Shown: positions 61,633 through 64,000 of the stretch, one piece after another
Layout of the letters: each line of letters opens with the position of its first letter
How positions within the stretch are numbered: the stretch's first letter is position 1
NCBI RefSeq assembly: GCF_022458985.1
Contig: NC_061782.1
Span: forward strand, 23,263,672-23,327,671
Direction of reading: 5' to 3'
Source: Mugil cephalus
Lineage: Eukaryota > Chordata > Actinopteri > Mugiliformes > Mugilidae
Length of the DNA: 64,000 nucleotides
Made by a program: the position numbers and the translations under genes
Notes under the pieces: model-generated
Told to the model about the DNA's origin: nothing
Databases searched by the model: none
Seen by the model: only the letters and a program-made list of their open reading frames with translations

Positions 61633-63969
61633 TCACTTGAGGACACACATTGACTTTTTGCAGGCTTTCCACACTCGTGAGAAGAATCTGCTAAATTTAG
61701 ATTCCCTTAGAGGTGGACTGGTTGGTAAATACAGATGGATTTTCAGATACTTCAAACTGCGTCGTCAAAAGATGAATCCAGCGACAGTGCAGCTACCAGC
61801 AGTGATTCTGAAGACCCAAATTCTCCACAAAGGTCTTTCACCATGACTTTGGTGAGTCTTTTTATGTCGATGCCATTTACTCCGAGAGCAATGTCAGTGG
61901 AGCTGATCTCACTCAACACTTTGCCTGTTAGTCGATCAATTATTCGGGTGATTGTGTCTTTCTTTATGGCCCTCTTGTTTCTCTTGAAGTATTTAATTAT
62001 TATTCTCATGATCAGACAAGTCATCAAGTCATCGGCCATGCTCTCAGTCACAGATGAAGAACCAGCTGACCCTGCTGCAGGTTCATGTCTTGACTCTACA
62101 GGTAATTGTCCCATTCTGAAACCAAATGAGTCGCCAGTAAAAGCTGGTGGAGGCGAAACATTTATTTCAGGAGGTGAGATCAGTTCTTGTGAGTCAATGT
62201 AAAATCTGACAGTCTTGGATATTAATTCAGGATGTTCTGAATCATCTGCACGTGACTTAAGTCTTGAATCATGAGACGTTTGTGCCTGCTCATTGTTGGA
62301 TCTAAAGGAGCCTGCTGGGGACAGCACTGTTGCCATAAGGTTTTCTATTTGTGCCATCGCACCAGACACTTCCTCAGCGTGGGCTGTTGGTTGCGTCCTC
62401 TCCCTCTCCTTCCAGAGTAGCACCTGCTGCAGGAACTTTTCCATTGAGTCCTCTGTCATGGCATACACGACTTCAGGAGAAAAGTGACACTCATTGTCAT
62501 CACCATTTCTCCTGAACTTAGAGAGGACACAATCAAAAACTTTCTTTCCCACTGGAACTTGAGGGTTTGACATGTGGGACCAACCATCAGTTGTCTGTAT
62601 ATTTTATCAGTCAGCTCCTTCGAAAACTCTTTAATTTCCCGGCTGTACATATTTTCCTGTGTGCTGCCCACTTTTTGCACAGGTTCGGGTGACTGATTTA
62701 ATTTTTCCAACATATTGTCAATGTCGGGTTTGACGCTCTCAAAATCAAGAGATGGCACGTTCTTTACTACACTCCTCTGTGACAGTGTGGAAGGAGAAGG
62801 TACAGACTCTGGAGAAACTGGAACACTTCCTGGCAAAAGACATTCAGGCTGGTCTTTGTCGGTGTGTTCAAAAGTTTCCAGACTCAAAATGAAATCAGGG
62901 TCTGTTTTCTGATAGGCGGCCGTCAGCTCTGCCATCATCTTCTCAAACTGTCTTCTGACAAACTTAGAAAACTGCTGTGTTTTTGTCTGCTGGTTGACAT
63001 CAGCACTGTTTCCTAAGAGAGAAGCCAGTGAGCTGAAGAAGTCCTTCAGCTTATTCACCAGGAGCGCCTATTAAAATGAGGTGTCGGTGAAGTGCTACTC
63101 TCACCAGAATTGCAGCAATGCAGTTCATCACATATGGAAGTGACAATTTGTGACGCTGCTGCTCGAGCCTCCAGAAAGGTATTAATGGGGGGCAGACCAT
63201 CCTCTGCCTCTTCTGCCAAGTCTGGTGACTCGCTGCAAATTCTTATGAGAATTTCACTCACAGTTTTTCTCACTGAGGGGACAGCGACTAGAGATTGTAC
63301 CTCTGCAGAGTCGCACCCCTCTGGGGCTGATAGAAAATGTTTCTTTGGTGAAGAAGCCGAACTTGTCTTCGATGATGACAGCGACGTTTCTGGCCGCTGA
63401 CATACTCCAAGACACTGATGTCTCAGTCTGGCTACCAGTCTTTTCAGACATGTGGTAGCGTGAAACACCATTTGATTTAAACGGCCAATACTTGACATGG
63501 AGCCGCTGACATAAACTGCAGGCTCTGAGGATTCAGCAGAGCTGTTGATAGCCAGAGAAAGAACGGACTTTACCTTCTGGGAAATCTCACTCTCAACCAG
63601 AGCTGTCAGCTCTTTAGCATCCTCACTTTTGATCTGTGGGACGTTGAGGGCGACAGCAAAGCTGGTGGAGAAGGAGTCTCCCAAGGTTGCACTAAAGTTT
63701 TCCAAATCTTCTGGTACTGTACCAGTGTGCTGTTGCCGAATCACGGGAAGGATGATTCTCAGCACTTGTGAAGAAATACTTTGAACAATGTCCGTAAGCA
63801 TGTCTGCTAGTGCAGCTTGTGTGTCTGAGTCACAAGTGTCTGCAGCAAGCATGCTCCACTGTGCTGGAGAGATTGTTTCAAAATGTGTCGTTACAATGGG
63901 CAGAAGGTCCTCTGGCGTAATAATCACCGGGCTGTCCACCTGGACTTTGGAAATCTCCACTGAAGACAT
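61633..63969 (-). pseudogene. Second copy of the 778-aa ORF, split by three 1-bp deletions
   Basis: Starts with the same ATG and the same first residues as copy A, with the same frame until about 63066, where accc of copy A is gcc and one base is lost. A second base is lost at about 62563-62565 (gggg to ggg) and a third at about 61754-61756 (aaaa to aaa). The resulting pieces are 63055-63969, 62456-63058 and 61752-62573 in three different frames. A 3-bp insertion near 62171 changes SSE to SPPE and keeps the frame. Two of the three deletions are in homopolymers, so assembly or sequencing error is a real alternative to gene death. Only 31 bp upstream of the ATG is in the window. Confidence 0.75.
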
Positions 63970-64000
63970 TTCTATCTTTGTTTTTTTACCTAGGGGTTAA

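Larger units (their letters stand above)
57523..64000. repeat. Tandem duplication, copy B (incomplete, runs off the window)
   Basis: Second copy of the unit at 51523-57522, interrupted by the LINE at 59283-60929. That insertion changes the offset from about 6001 bp on the left to 7674 bp at the ORF start. The minisatellite is one or two units longer here. Confidence 0.9.

Overview
The window looks like nuclear DNA from a teleost fish, probably a spiny-rayed (percomorph) species. Vertebrate genes are split by GT-AG introns, several shorter than 120 bp. Fish-type Tc1, hAT and L2-like elements and many microsatellites surround them. I see no bacterial, viral or organellar sequence, no rRNA or tRNA gene and no CRISPR array.

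Layout. (1) 1-13190, + strand: the 3' four fifths of nckap1 (25 exons, 897 codons plus stop), the HEM-family scaffold of the actin-regulating WAVE complex, followed by its 3' UTR. (2) 17192-28733, - strand: ppp1r1c (5 exons, 95 aa), a protein phosphatase-1 inhibitor. It converges on nckap1, and its long last intron holds two decayed Tc1 transposons, a (CA)n tract and a 300-bp pyrimidine tract. (3) 33984-36693 and perhaps further upstream, - strand: the 3' end of an unrecognised gene encoding an acidic/Ser-rich then Pro/Gln/His-rich protein, with a hAT element in its intron. (4) 41900-49527, - strand: a complete plekha3 (FAPP1; 8 exons, 260 aa), the PI4P/ARF1-binding PH protein of the trans-Golgi. 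(5) 51.0-64.0 kb: an about 6.0-kb tandem duplication. Copy A (about 51523-57522) holds an intact, uninterrupted 778-codon ORF of no family I know, a downstream minisatellite, two small exon-like segments and a CpG-type promoter-like block. Copy B (about 57523 to beyond the window end) repeats it, but its ORF has three 1-bp deletions and a 5'-truncated L2-like LINE has inserted in its downstream flank.

The most interesting part is the duplicated locus. Comparing the copies by hand, somewhat more than half of the substitutions inside the ORF are synonymous, about twice what neutral drift would give. This argues that the unknown protein was under selection after the duplication. The LINE is absent from copy A at the matching site, so it most simply arrived after the duplication.

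In human chromosome 2q31-q32, NCKAP1, PPP1R1C and PLEKHA3 lie in one broad block but are separated by many other genes (PDE1A, DNAJC10, FRZB and others). Here they are within 50 kb, which suggests gene loss or rearrangement in this lineage. The three named genes share no pathway.
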